DNA from: JBBQUN01 sp963698395
GTDB taxonomy: Bacteria; Actinomycetota; Acidimicrobiia; Acidimicrobiales; SZUA-35
DNA length: 64,000 nucleotides
Direction: 5' to 3'
Assembly (NCBI GenBank): GCA_963698395.1
Contig: CAVOQQ010000002.1
Location: 408,237-472,236 of the forward strand
Shown: positions 38,633 through 47,794 of the stretch, piece by piece
Position numbering within the stretch: the first letter of the stretch is position 1
Layout: the number at the start of each line of letters is the position of its first letter
The notes under the pieces: generated by a model
The model's input: only the letters and a program-made list of their open reading frames with translations
Told to the model about the DNA's origin: nothing
The model's database searches: none
Position numbers and translations under genes: made by a program

Positions 38633-39763
38633 ATGGCCATCGATCTTCACGTTCCACCCGACCTCGAGAGCCTGCGAGCGGAGTGGGAGCGGTTCGCCGA
38701 GTACGAGTGCGGGACGTACACCCCGCTCTACCGACACATCTGCGAGGCGGTTGCCGTCGAGCCGGCGGTGCTACGGCTCACCGCCGAGGGGCCATCGCAC
38801 GCTCGTCAGCCGAACCTGCTGCTCGCCGCGGTGCACTCGCTCGTACTGCGACACGTCGCCGGGAGGAGCGCAGGCGACCCGACGGTGGATCGCCTTGCTG
38901 CCATCTACGCCGCCGGCACCATCGAGGGAGCGGGCGAAGCGTTCATCGATGTCGTGCTGGCCAACCGTGCGGCGATCGCCGGCACCCTCGCGGCCCGGTT
39001 CACCCAAACGAACGAATGCGGGCGAAGCGCTCCGCTTGCGCTTGCCCTTGCCGCCGTGGCGGCGAGCGAGTACTCGGCCGGCGAGCCGACGACACTGGCG
39101 CTCATCGATGCCGGCTGCAGCGCCGGGTTGAACCTCGCGGTCGACCGCTACCAGCTCGACTTCGGGGAGTTCGGCATCGTCGGCCCGCCCGAGGGCGTGC
39201 GGGTGGTCTCGGAGCTGAGCGGTCCGAACGTGAACCACGTGCTGCCCCTGCCCGAGGCGCTCGAAGGCATCGGCTGGCGCCGGGGTCTCGAACGAGCCCC
39301 GGTCGACCTCGACGACGACGAAGCGGTGGACTGGATGCTGGCCTGTCTATGGCCCGAGCACGGCCATCGCCTCGAGCGGGCCGCTGACGCCTTCGCCTCG
39401 CTTCGGGGCGATCCTCCGCAGATCGTGAAGGGCGACATCGTCGACGATCTGCCGGGGCTGATCGAGGAGGCGCCGGCTGGCATGCTGGTGACGGTGCTCA
39501 CCTCGTGGGCTGCGGCCTACCTGCGCCCAGCCGACCGGGAACGCCTCGCCGAGGTGTGCCGAGCAGCATCGAATGCCCGCCCGATCGTGTGGTTGAGCAT
39601 GGAAGCGCCCGGTGTGGTGCCGGGGCTGGCGCTTCCCGATTTCGAGGTGGCGTCAGCCACCTCGCCGAGTCTCGTCGGTGCGCTCCGGTTCGATCGAGGT
39701 GTCGCAACGGCGACCACGATCGGATGGACCCATCCACATGGTGCCTGGTTCGCCCCGATCTGA
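38633..39763 (+). CDS. DUF2332 family protein
   Basis: A 376-aa protein matching DUF2332: FAEYECGTYTPLYRHICEAVA at the N-terminus, then RFTQTNECGRSAPLALALAAV near residue 130 and LIDAGCSAGLNLAVDRYQLDF near residue 160. The last motif resembles the glycine-rich loop of a class I methyltransferase (DAGCSAGLNL). The C-terminal half (VLTSWAAAYLRPADRERLAEV, then VWLSMEAPGV) would be the remaining Rossmann strands. A degenerate or unusual SAM-dependent methyltransferase is therefore plausible, but no activity is established. It is divergent from the DUF1269 gene. Confidence 0.85.
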   Translation: MAIDLHVPPDLESLRAEWERFAEYECGTYTPLYRHICEAVAVEPAVLRLTAEGPSHARQPNLLLAAVHSLVLRHVAGRSAGDPTVDRLAAIYAAGTIEGAGEAFIDVVLANRAAIAGTLAARFTQTNECGRSAPLALALAAVAASEYSAGEPTTLALIDAGCSAGLNLAVDRYQLDFGEFGIVGPPEGVRVVSELSGPNVNHVLPLPEALEGIGWRRGLERAPVDLDDDEAVDWMLACLWPEHGHRLERAADAFASLRGDPPQIVKGDIVDDLPGLIEEAPAGMLVTVLTSWAAAYLRPADRERLAEVCRAASNARPIVWLSMEAPGVVPGLALPDFEVASATSPSLVGALRFDRGVATATTIGWTHPHGAWFAPI

Positions 39764-39790
39764 TCCCCGCTGAGGACCGCCGACCGATGT

Positions 39791-42202
39791 TCAGAGGAAG
39801 GCGGTCACGCCGGGTTCGAGTTCGACGGTCGTGTCGGCGTTGCCGACCTTCAGCGTCGGTCCCTCGATCGAGGTGACGGCGCAACGACCATCGGCAGCGA
39901 GCTCGACCTCGACCAGGGTGCCGAAGCGCACGATCCTGAAACGGACAGCGCCCCACGCCTTGGGAAGATTGGGGGCGAAACGCAGAACGTCGTCGTCGAA
40001 GGTCATTCCGCCGAACCCGAACACCACGCCGGCCCACACGCCCGCCGTCGAAGCGATGTGGACACCGTCGGAGGCGTTGCCGTGGGTATCGGCCAGGTCG
40101 ACGTACAGCGCCTGACGGAAGTACTCGAAGGCAAGCTCATCACGACCGATCTGGGCGGCGACGATTGCCTGCACACAGGCCGACAGAGAAGAATCCCCGG
40201 TCGTGATCGGGTCGTAGTAATCGAAATTGCGACGCTTCTGATCGTCGGTGAAGTGATCGGCGCGCAGGTACATGGCGAGGACGACGTCGGCCTGCTTCAA
40301 GACCTGGTGCCGGTAGATCACCAGCGGATGGAAATTGAGCAAGAGCGGGTACCGGTCGTCGGGGGTGTGCTCGAAGTCCCACGGCTCACGTTCGAGGAAG
40401 CTGGCATCTTGGGGATGGATCCCCAGCTCGGCGTCGAAGGGCAGGAACATGTGGTCGGCGGCACGGTTCCATGCCGAGACCTCTTCGTCGGTGACACCGG
40501 TCTTGCGCACGAGGCGCTCGTAGTCGTCGGGTCGCTCCGTGCGAAGTCGTTCGACGGTGTTGGCCGCATACCGCAGATTGAAACGGGCCATCACGTTCGT
40601 ATAGAGGTTGTCGTTGACGACTGCGGTGTATTCGTCGGGACCCGTGACCCCGTGGATCCGGAACTTCACCGTGCCATTGGCGGTGTAGAAACCCAGGTCT
40701 TCCCAGAGCCGGGCGGTCTCGGTCAGTATCTCGGCCCCTTCGTCGGCGAGGAAATCGAGGTCGTCGGTGGCATCCATGTAGCGCTCGATGGCAAACGCGA
40801 TGGCGGCGTTGATGTGATAGGCGGCGGTACCGGCGGCGTAGTAGGCCGACGCCTCTTCGCCGTTGATCGTGCGCCAGGGGAAGAGGGCACCGTTCTGGTT
40901 GAGCGTGCGTGCCCGATCGCGAGCAAGTGGCAGCAACTTCCACCGGAAGCGCAGGAGCTTTCGAGCGAGCTCGGGGTTCGTGGTGGCGAGGAACGGGAGA
41001 ACGTAGACCTCGGTGTCCCAGAAGTAGTGGCCCTCGTAGCCGTCGGCGGTGACGCCCTTGGCGGCGATGCCCTGTTCCTGGGTGCGTGCCGAGGCTTGCG
41101 CCAGCTGCCACAGGTTCCAACGCAGCGCCTGCTGATCGCCGGCAATGGTGTCGTCGGCTCCGCTGTCGTCGGCATCATCGTCGTCGGCGCCTTCGATCTC
41201 GATGTCGCTGCGATGCCAGAAGTCGTCGAGCCAGGTGCGCTGCGCCTCGAACACCGAGTCGACACCGACACTGATGGCGCGTGCCATCGTGCGCTGACAA
41301 CGATCGGCCAGCTCCTCGGCCGGAACACCTCGGGAGGAGTGATACGAGATGATCTTCGAGAGCTTGACCGAACGGCCCGCCTCCAAGTCGATCGAGAAGA
41401 CGGATTTGGCGTGATCGGCAGCGACGTCGGTCTCGCTGGTGACCTCGCACTGGCATTCGAGTATGTGCCGATAGCCGACCGCCATGGTCATGCCGCTCTC
41501 GGCACAGCGGTAGCCGAGCACGACATCGTCGCCATCGTCACGCTGGATCTGCGGCACGAGCACTCGCCGACCGAACCGTCGGGACTTGCGCGGGTCCATG
41601 CCCTCACCGAGCGCCGCCGAGCGCACGTGGTACTCGTCTTCGCCGTCTTGGCGGTTGAGCAGCTGTGATGAGATGACGATGGGTGCGGATCTGTCGAGGG
41701 TGGTGATCTCGACCGTGGCAACGGCGAGATGTCGATACTCGAAGCTGATCAATCGCTGGGTGCGGATCTGTACTCGGCCCCCGCTCGGGGTCCGCCAGAT
41801 CAGGTCGCGGGTCAGCGTGCCGGCGCGGAAGTCGACCACGCGCTCGTAGTGATCGAGGTCGGCCTCGCCGAGCAGCAGCGGTTCGTCGTCGACGTAGATC
41901 TTCATGACCTTTGCGTCGGGCACGTTCACGATCGTCTGGCCGGTCGTTGCGAAGCCGTACGCGTTCTCGGCGTGCTGGATCGGCCAGGTCTCGTGGAAGC
42001 CGTTCAGCACGGTGCCGTGGCTGTGTGCCTCGCGGCCTTCCTCCGGATTGGCCCGCATACCCAGATAGCCGTTGCCGAGCGCGAACAGCGTCTCGGTCAG
42101 GCCGAGGTCGGTGCCGTCGTACTCGGTCTCGACCAGCCGCCAGGGATCGCTCGTATCGAAGCGGGGCGTCGGCAGGTGGAGCGGCGTGTCGTGTCGAAGC
42201 AT
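39791..42202 (-). CDS. Glycoside hydrolase family 65 disaccharide phosphorylase
   Basis: An 803-aa GH65 enzyme of typical length. The N-terminal beta-sandwich domain (TLFALGNGYLGMRANPEEG at about 37-55) leads to an (alpha/alpha)6 barrel with GYEGHYFWDTEVYVLPFLA. The general acid Glu is in VTGPDEYTAVVNDNLYTN near residue 530. A C-terminal domain carries the phosphate-loop region (HIASTAGVWAGVVFGFGGM). It should phosphorolyse an alpha-glucoside such as maltose, trehalose or kojibiose, giving beta-glucose-1-phosphate. The adjacent HAD mutase converts that to glucose-6-phosphate, matching the mycobacterial Rv3400/Rv3401 pair. Confidence 0.93.
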   Translation of the reverse strand: MLRHDTPLHLPTPRFDTSDPWRLVETEYDGTDLGLTETLFALGNGYLGMRANPEEGREAHSHGTVLNGFHETWPIQHAENAYGFATTGQTIVNVPDAKVMKIYVDDEPLLLGEADLDHYERVVDFRAGTLTRDLIWRTPSGGRVQIRTQRLISFEYRHLAVATVEITTLDRSAPIVISSQLLNRQDGEDEYHVRSAALGEGMDPRKSRRFGRRVLVPQIQRDDGDDVVLGYRCAESGMTMAVGYRHILECQCEVTSETDVAADHAKSVFSIDLEAGRSVKLSKIISYHSSRGVPAEELADRCQRTMARAISVGVDSVFEAQRTWLDDFWHRSDIEIEGADDDDADDSGADDTIAGDQQALRWNLWQLAQASARTQEQGIAAKGVTADGYEGHYFWDTEVYVLPFLATTNPELARKLLRFRWKLLPLARDRARTLNQNGALFPWRTINGEEASAYYAAGTAAYHINAAIAFAIERYMDATDDLDFLADEGAEILTETARLWEDLGFYTANGTVKFRIHGVTGPDEYTAVVNDNLYTNVMARFNLRYAANTVERLRTERPDDYERLVRKTGVTDEEVSAWNRAADHMFLPFDAELGIHPQDASFLEREPWDFEHTPDDRYPLLLNFHPLVIYRHQVLKQADVVLAMYLRADHFTDDQKRRNFDYYDPITTGDSSLSACVQAIVAAQIGRDELAFEYFRQALYVDLADTHGNASDGVHIASTAGVWAGVVFGFGGMTFDDDVLRFAPNLPKAWGAVRFRIVRFGTLVEVELAADGRCAVTSIEGPTLKVGNADTTVELEPGVTAFL

Positions 42203-42259
42203 TGATGATCTCTTCGGAAGTTGAGGGACGATTACGAGGGTTCTGGCTGCGCGGAGGGG

Positions 42260-43036
42260 TCAGGGCACCAGATCGCCGAGGTCCTTGACGACGAAATCGG
42301 CACCGTTGGCGAGCAGTTCGTCGGTGAAGGAACCGCGATCGACTCCGATCACCAGCCCAAAGCCACCGGCCGCGCCGGCAGCGACGCCCGAGGTGGCGTC
42401 TTCGACGACGATCGTGGTGGCCGGGTCGACACCCAACTGTTGTGCTCCGAGCAGGAACGCATCGGGTGCGGGTTTGCCGTGCAGCCCTCGCTCGGCGCTC
42501 ACCAACCCGTCGACGATGATCTCGAAGCGGCCACCCAGACCGGCGGCGGCGAGTACGGGCACCGCGTTCTTCGACGAGGAGACGATCGCCTGCGGTACGC
42601 CGAGCGCATCGAGATGGTCGAGCAGGGCCAACGAACCGGGGTAGGCGTCGACGCCATCGATTTCGATGATCCGGTTGAACTCGATGTTCTTGCGGTTGCC
42701 GAGAGCGCAGACCGTCTCGTGCCCCGGCTCATCGGAGGGATCGCCCTCGGGAAGCGTCACCCCGCGGGACTCGAGAAACGAGCGAACACCGAGATAGCGA
42801 GGCTTGCCGTCGACGAAGCGCAGATAGTCGTCGGCGGTGAACGGCGAGCCATCGGCCACCTGGTGCTCGGCGCCATGCTCGTCGAGAAACCAGTCGAACA
42901 GCGCCTTCCAGGCGCGCTCGTGGACCAAGGCCGTCGGAGTGATCACGCCGTCGAGGTCGAACAGCACCCCCGACGTTCGCTGCCAATCCAGCGCATAGGG
43001 AGTCCAATCGAACGGGGCGGAAGAAGAGTCGCTCAC
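42260..43036 (-). CDS. HAD-superfamily beta-phosphoglucomutase-like protein
   Basis: A 258-aa HAD subfamily IA phosphatase or mutase. The nucleophile motif VLFDLDGVITPT lies near residue 20. A cap with RYLGVRSFLESRG is followed by motif II VSSSKNAVPVLAAAGL, motif III GKPAPDAFLLGA and motif IV VVEDATSGVAAGAAGGFG. The long cap and the SSSKN element are typical of beta-phosphoglucomutase. It lies 57 bp upstream of the GH65 gene on the same strand, so the two form a disaccharide-phosphorolysis pathway. GTG 43036 is taken as start; GTG 43096 would add 20 low-similarity residues. Confidence 0.88.
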   Translation of the reverse strand: MSDSSSAPFDWTPYALDWQRTSGVLFDLDGVITPTALVHERAWKALFDWFLDEHGAEHQVADGSPFTADDYLRFVDGKPRYLGVRSFLESRGVTLPEGDPSDEPGHETVCALGNRKNIEFNRIIEIDGVDAYPGSLALLDHLDALGVPQAIVSSSKNAVPVLAAAGLGGRFEIIVDGLVSAERGLHGKPAPDAFLLGAQQLGVDPATTIVVEDATSGVAAGAAGGFGLVIGVDRGSFTDELLANGADFVVKDLGDLVP

Positions 43037-43126
43037 CCCGGCGAGGCTATCGGCAGCACCACCCGGGTCTCCGACCGAACGCCGGCGAGGGTGCACGCCG
43101 ACGACCTCATTCCTCTCGTCGTGGAG

Positions 43127-43522
43127 CTACGGATCGGGTGTTTCGCCCGATCGCAGGCGCCGGGCCAGGCTCACCTCGTGGCCATCGGCGTCGAGCACGT
43201 GGAAGTAGCGTTCACCCCAACCCGCATTGCTCGGCGCCATCATCGGTTGCCGGCCCGCCGCGACCAGCCGTTGGTGGTGGGCATCGGGGTCGTCGACGAA
43301 GATGATGTAACGACCCCAGAACGACGGTCTTCCCTGATCCGCCTGCTCGACGGTGAGGTTGATGAAGTTGGTTGCCGACCCGGGAATGAAGTCGTCGATC
43401 GCCATCGTGGTGAAGTCGCTCGTCGGCCCGCCGAAGACGACGGTGCACCCGATCAGCTCGTAGAACTCGACGGCGGCCGCCATGTCGACGGTTCGCAAGG
43501 TGATGGCATTGAGTTCAGCCAC
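43127..43522 (-). CDS. VOC (glyoxalase/bleomycin resistance) family protein
   Basis: A 131-aa vicinal-oxygen-chelate domain protein. It starts with NAITLRTVDMAAAVEFYELIGC, has IIFVDDPDAHHQRLVAAG in the middle, and ends RYFHVLDADGHEVSLARRL, where HVLDADGHE carries the late metal-ligand region. Its single-domain length implies a dimer. The substrate is unknown. GTG 43522 overlaps the stop of the enoyl-CoA hydratase upstream (43515) by eight bases, so the two are translationally coupled. Confidence 0.85.
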   Translation of the reverse strand: MAELNAITLRTVDMAAAVEFYELIGCTVVFGGPTSDFTTMAIDDFIPGSATNFINLTVEQADQGRPSFWGRYIIFVDDPDAHHQRLVAAGRQPMMAPSNAGWGERYFHVLDADGHEVSLARRLRSGETPDP

Positions 43523-44255
43523 GGCCACCCGCTGCCATCCGCTCGGCCATGTCTTCGGGCATGCCGTGCGGCCGCGACCGCTCGTGCAGCAGTGCCTCGG
43601 AGCGAGGTCGTTCGAAGCGGTCGGCGATGAGTTTCTTGACGATTCGGTTGGTGCCCCGGGAATTGGCGAGGATCTGTTCGGCCAGCTGGGCCACGGTGTC
43701 GTCGAGCTCGTCGTCGGGAGCGCAGTGGTCGACCAGCCCGATGGCTGCGGCCTCGACGCCCGAGATGCGGCGTGCGGTGAACATGAGGTCCTTGGCCGTC
43801 GAGCGGCCGACTCGTTCCGGAAGGCGGACCGACATCCCCCAGATCGGCGCAAGGCCCCATTGGCCGTGGGTGTCGCCGAGCTTGGCCGATTCGGCCGCGA
43901 TCAAGATGTCGCCGGCCAGGGCAAGTTCGAGTCCTCCGGTGAAGCAGTGGCCGTGGATACGCACGATGGTCGGCTGCGGGAGCTGTTCGAAGGCGTCGAC
44001 GGTCTCGGGGACGAAGTCGGCGCTCGGCGCCTTCGCTCCGCTGGCGATACCACCCAGGTCGTTGCCGGCGCAGAACGATCGACCCGCCCCCTCGAGGACG
44101 ACGCAGCCGATCGATGGATCAGCGGCAATGGCATCGAGGTGGGCTCGCAGCTCGACGAAGGAGTCGGGCAGGAGCGCGTTGAGCTTGTCGGGACGGTTCA
44201 GAGTGAGCGTTGTCAGACCGTTGCGGTCAGTACGCAGCACGAGAGGTTCAGCCAT
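43515..44255 (-). CDS. Enoyl-CoA hydratase/isomerase family protein
   Basis: A 246-aa crotonase-fold protein: LTLNRPDKLNALLPDSFVE, then SFCAGNDLGGIA near residue 62 and an oxyanion loop RIHGHCFTGGLELALAGDI near residue 100. GDTHGQWGLAPIWGMSVRLPE follows, in which the usual catalytic Glu positions read THGQWGL. The late region RISGVEAAAIGLVDHCAPDD is canonical. The altered GLxE segment suggests an isomerase or hydrolase rather than a classic hydratase. It overlaps the VOC gene downstream and lies just upstream of neither thiolase nor acyl-CoA ligase. Confidence 0.87.
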   Translation of the reverse strand: MAEPLVLRTDRNGLTTLTLNRPDKLNALLPDSFVELRAHLDAIAADPSIGCVVLEGAGRSFCAGNDLGGIASGAKAPSADFVPETVDAFEQLPQPTIVRIHGHCFTGGLELALAGDILIAAESAKLGDTHGQWGLAPIWGMSVRLPERVGRSTAKDLMFTARRISGVEAAAIGLVDHCAPDDELDDTVAQLAEQILANSRGTNRIVKKLIADRFERPRSEALLHERSRPHGMPEDMAERMAAGGRG

Positions 44256-44277
44256 GGGCCGAGCCTGTCAGGTTGTG

Positions 44278-45654
44278 TCAGCTTGCGCCAGCCTCGGTGT
44301 GGACGGGCACCTCGACGCGCTTGATGTCGAGACCCAGTCCCTCGAAGTTCTCGATCGGACGGTTGTAGCCCCGGTCGAGGTGGTGGGTGCCGGTGATGGT
44401 GGTGCGGCCCTCGGCCGCCGCGGCGGCGAGCACGTAGGCGAACCCGCCTCGAATGTCGGGCACGTCGACTTCGGTGCCGACGAGCGGGTTACCGCCGCTC
44501 ACGACCACCGAGCACGGTGTCGAGCTGCCGACGAAGCGAGTCTCGATGCTGCCCAGTGGCGTGTTGTAGAGCTCGATCTGGGCGCCCATCTTCTTGAGCG
44601 CCGGGACGTAGGTGAAGCGGTTCTCGAACACGGTTTCGTACATGACCGAGATGCCTCGGCACTGGGTGAAGAGGGCGACCATCGGCGACTGCCAGTCGGT
44701 CATGAACCCGGGATGGGTGTCGGTCTGCACGGCTGCCGGTGTGAGGGTGTCGGCCCAGGCCGAGATGGACGAGTCGGTGATCTCGAATCGGGCGCCCATG
44801 CCCTGGAGGGTGGAGATGGCGGTGACGAGTCGGTCTTGGGAACAGCCGTGCACTCGCACCTCGCCGCCGGTGATCAGGCCGGCCACCAGATAGGAGAAGG
44901 CCTCGATGCGGTCACCCTTGAGATGGTGCGCCGCGCCGTTCAGCGAGTCGACGCCATCGATGATGAAGCGGCGATTCGGGCGCATCTCGATGCGAGCCCC
45001 CATGCGCTGCAGGAACAAGGCGAGCTCGATGACCTCCGGCTCGGTCGCCGCGTTGTCGAGCACCGTGCGACCTTCGGCGAGTACGGCGGTCATGAGGATG
45101 GTCTCGGTGGCGCCGACCGATGGATACGGCAGCTCGATGTGGGCACCCTGGAGTTTCGCGGCCTTGGCTTCGAGTCCGTCGGTGGTGAACTCGATCTCGG
45201 CGCCCATCTTGCGGAGGGCGTCGACGTGGAAGTCGAGGGGTCGGGCGCCGATCTCGTCGCCGCCGACGAGCGGCACGAACGCATGGCCGATGCGATGGAG
45301 CAGAGGCCCGACCATGAGAATCGGGATGCGGTTCAGACCCGAGAAGCGAACCGGAACCCGACTCGACTCGATGAAACGGGGATCGATGTCGGCGACGCCG
45401 TCGTTGACCTCGACCCCGCAGCCCAGTGCCTCGAGCATGCCGGCAGTGATGGCGACGTCGCCGACATCAGGACAGTTCGAGATGCGAGACGGGGTGTCGG
45501 CCAGCATGGCGGCCACCATGTGCTTGGTCACGCCGTTCTTGGATCCTCGAACGGCGACATCGCCTCGCAAGGGTCCGACCGGGTTCACGATCCAGGCCGG
45601 TGTGGTCTTGATTGCCGCTGATGGTTCGACGTTTGTGCTCGGTTCACCACTCAC
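44278..45654 (-). CDS. murA: UDP-N-acetylglucosamine 1-carboxyvinyltransferase (Cys-to-Asp type)
   Basis: A 458-aa EPSP-synthase-fold enzyme for the first committed step of peptidoglycan synthesis. The PEP/UDP-GlcNAc contact Lys-Asn pair is in RGSKNGVTKHM near residue 40. The active-site loop reads LVGGDEIGARPLDFH near residue 142, where most MurA enzymes have Cys in GGCAIGARP, so the fosfomycin-target Cys is Asp. The catalytic Asp region DTHPGFMTDWQSPMVAL and the Arg in DIRGGFAYVLAAAAAEG are present. The Asp form is active and fosfomycin-insensitive in mycobacteria and chlamydiae. Confidence 0.92.
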   Translation of the reverse strand: MSGEPSTNVEPSAAIKTTPAWIVNPVGPLRGDVAVRGSKNGVTKHMVAAMLADTPSRISNCPDVGDVAITAGMLEALGCGVEVNDGVADIDPRFIESSRVPVRFSGLNRIPILMVGPLLHRIGHAFVPLVGGDEIGARPLDFHVDALRKMGAEIEFTTDGLEAKAAKLQGAHIELPYPSVGATETILMTAVLAEGRTVLDNAATEPEVIELALFLQRMGARIEMRPNRRFIIDGVDSLNGAAHHLKGDRIEAFSYLVAGLITGGEVRVHGCSQDRLVTAISTLQGMGARFEITDSSISAWADTLTPAAVQTDTHPGFMTDWQSPMVALFTQCRGISVMYETVFENRFTYVPALKKMGAQIELYNTPLGSIETRFVGSSTPCSVVVSGGNPLVGTEVDVPDIRGGFAYVLAAAAAEGRTTITGTHHLDRGYNRPIENFEGLGLDIKRVEVPVHTEAGAS

Positions 45655-45755
45655 TGTGCAGAGCCTACCCGCAGCGGCCTTCCACGAAGGGACGGCTGCA
45701 TTGGGCGAGCGTGTGGGCCGCGCTGCGCTGACGAGTCGGACCGGGTCGGGGGACC

Positions 45756-46754
45756 TCAGACCGGAAGGCCGATGCGACCCAGAATCGGTGTGAGGTGGCC
45801 CCCGTGATCCAGCAGGTTCGACAATCGGCAGACTGGATGCAACGGCCCGAGCGTCGAACGGCGCGTCTTGGCAGCGATCGGGTTCGTGATGAGTTCCTGC
45901 ACCGAAAACGAGATGGCGTAGAGCATCAGCCGATCGAACAGGGCCGGATGTTCGAATAGGTCCGGCCGTTCCTCGGCCACCCAGACCGGCACGTCGGCGT
46001 AGTCATCGGCGTGAGTGCGAGCTTCGTAGTCAGGGGCAACGTGGGCGTGGGGGAAGGCACAGAAGCGGAAGAGCACGTCGAGTTCGAGGTCGAGGGGCGC
46101 GCCTCGGCACCACTCGAAGTCGAGGATGGCGGTGAGTTCGGCACCGTTCCACAACAGGTTCTCGAAGCTGAGATCACCGTGGATCAGCGTCCGCTGGCTG
46201 TACTCACTGAGTGCGTCGGCCGTCCCGTGGACATACTCCGACAGATCGTCGAACAGCCCGGGGTCGATGGGACGCAAGTCATCGATCGCCAACAGCAGCG
46301 GCACGAGCGGGGTGACATTGCGAGGATCGATCAGGTGCGGTGAGTTGTCGATGCGAGGCAGATGGACCGGGGTCTGCGTCTCGTGGATGACGGTGAGCGC
46401 CGAGCAGAGTTGGCGAATGGCGTCGCGACGGACATTCGTGGAGAGACCTGGCCACCAGCGCGAGAGCGGGGCGCCGGGTTGGCGCTTGACGACGAGATAG
46501 TCGGCCCCGATCTCACCCCCGTAGGCGAGGACTTCGGGCGCCCAGGGCTCGTCCGGGAGATGGCGACACAGCAGTGCCTCTCGGTGGAGACGCTGATTCG
46601 GGTGACGATTGACCCGCACGACCAGCTCGGGGCTGAGGAAGACCTCGTTGCGGGTGCTCGACGCTCGTTCCAAGACCTCGGGATCGTCAAAACCCGCAAG
46701 GCGTAGTGCTTGTCGAGCCCGGGCTTGGGCGAACAGTGGGTTTTCGGAGGTCAT
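45756..46754 (-). CDS. Aminoglycoside phosphotransferase (APH)-family protein
   Basis: A 332-aa kinase-like protein. STRNEVFLSPELVVRVNRHPN is the N-lobe with the ATP-binding Arg/Lys region, and DYLVVKRQPGAPLSRWW is the hinge. The Brenner motif TLIHGDLSFENLLWNG near residue 205 has the catalytic Asp and Asn, and LTAILDFEWCRGAPLDLEL has the metal Asp. Such proteins phosphorylate aminoglycosides, homoserine, choline or macrolides; the substrate here is unknown. The start MTSENPLF at 46754 is chosen since the family similarity begins just after it. It lies 70 bp downstream of the serine hydrolase on the same strand. Confidence 0.88.
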   Translation of the reverse strand: MTSENPLFAQARARQALRLAGFDDPEVLERASSTRNEVFLSPELVVRVNRHPNQRLHREALLCRHLPDEPWAPEVLAYGGEIGADYLVVKRQPGAPLSRWWPGLSTNVRRDAIRQLCSALTVIHETQTPVHLPRIDNSPHLIDPRNVTPLVPLLLAIDDLRPIDPGLFDDLSEYVHGTADALSEYSQRTLIHGDLSFENLLWNGAELTAILDFEWCRGAPLDLELDVLFRFCAFPHAHVAPDYEARTHADDYADVPVWVAEERPDLFEHPALFDRLMLYAISFSVQELITNPIAAKTRRSTLGPLHPVCRLSNLLDHGGHLTPILGRIGLPV

Positions 46755-46824
46755 CGGCACTTCCCTGTTGTATGCCAATGTCGGCTCGCGTCGTCGGGAA
46801 TTGACCGATGCCGGCGAGAATTCG

Positions 46825-47664
46825 TCAGCCGGTCGTGTTGGACCGACCCTCGGAGACCAGCACCTCGGAGAGGATCGCATCGGAGAATGCGGGCCACGCT
46901 TGCATGGCCCAGGGGCCGAAGTCCCGGTCGGCGAGGGCAACCGCGGCGCATCCTGCGTTGGGGTCGACCCAGACGAGGGTGCCCGATCGACCGAAATGGC
47001 CGAAGGTCGCCGGCGAGTTGAGTTCACCGGACCAGTGCGGGGATTTTTCGCCCCGAATCTCGAAGCCGAGCCCCCAGGGGTTGGGCACCTTGCGCCCATA
47101 GCCGGGCAGGACTCCAGCGAGCTGGGGGAAGGCGACCTCGGTGGCCGTGTGCATGGTGGCGGGATGGATGAGGGTCGGCTCCAGCCATTCGGCCAGCAGC
47201 ACGAGGAGGTCGTCGACCGAGGAGGTGCCGCCGTGCGCCGGGCTGTCGCCGATCGTCGTGGCCCCCAGGCCCAGTGGTTCGGCCACGGCTGCACTGACAT
47301 AGCTGGCGGCAGACATGCCGCTGGCCTCGGCCAACGCCTGACCGAGCAGTTCGAAGCCGGCGTTGGAGTAGATGCGGCGGGTCTCGGGCTCGGCGGTCGG
47401 GCCGCCGACCTCGGGTGGAAGGCCCGAGGCATGGGCAAGGAGGTGGCGAACGGTCGACCGACCGGGGCCGAGCGGTTGATCGAGTCGGAGGGTGCCCTCT
47501 TCGATGGCAACGAGAACGGCGTAGGCGAAGATCGGCTTGGTCACCGAGGCGAGCGGAAACGGTGTGGCGTGGTGGCCGGTGACCTCGCGATGGCCCGATC
47601 GGTCGATCCACCCCGCTCCAGCATGCGGTACCGGCCAGGACTGAATCACTTCGAGTGCGGCCAT
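46825..47664 (-). CDS. Serine hydrolase (class C beta-lactamase/DD-peptidase-like)
   Basis: A 279-aa protein with the penicillin-recognising fold. SxxK is in FPLASVTKPIFAYA near residue 43, giving the nucleophile Ser and general-base Lys. YSNAGFELLGQ near residue 100 is the YxN motif, and HFGRSGTLVWVDP near residue 225 replaces the KTG triad as in esterase EstB-type relatives. No signal peptide is seen, so it is probably cytoplasmic. The reaction could be ester, D-aminopeptide or beta-lactam hydrolysis. I chose ATG 47664; an in-frame GTG at 47673 is possible. Confidence 0.86.
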   Translation of the reverse strand: MAALEVIQSWPVPHAGAGWIDRSGHREVTGHHATPFPLASVTKPIFAYAVLVAIEEGTLRLDQPLGPGRSTVRHLLAHASGLPPEVGGPTAEPETRRIYSNAGFELLGQALAEASGMSAASYVSAAVAEPLGLGATTIGDSPAHGGTSSVDDLLVLLAEWLEPTLIHPATMHTATEVAFPQLAGVLPGYGRKVPNPWGLGFEIRGEKSPHWSGELNSPATFGHFGRSGTLVWVDPNAGCAAVALADRDFGPWAMQAWPAFSDAILSEVLVSEGRSNTTG

Positions 47665-47794
47665 GTGCGGCACCCTACCGCGTCCGTACCGGCCGGAACT
47701 TGCCGATGCGGAGGTGCGGACAAGCCGATCATGAATTCCCTGTTGCAGCGACTACCTCCAGCGTTCTGATCGACACTGGCGGTAGCGTCGACGG

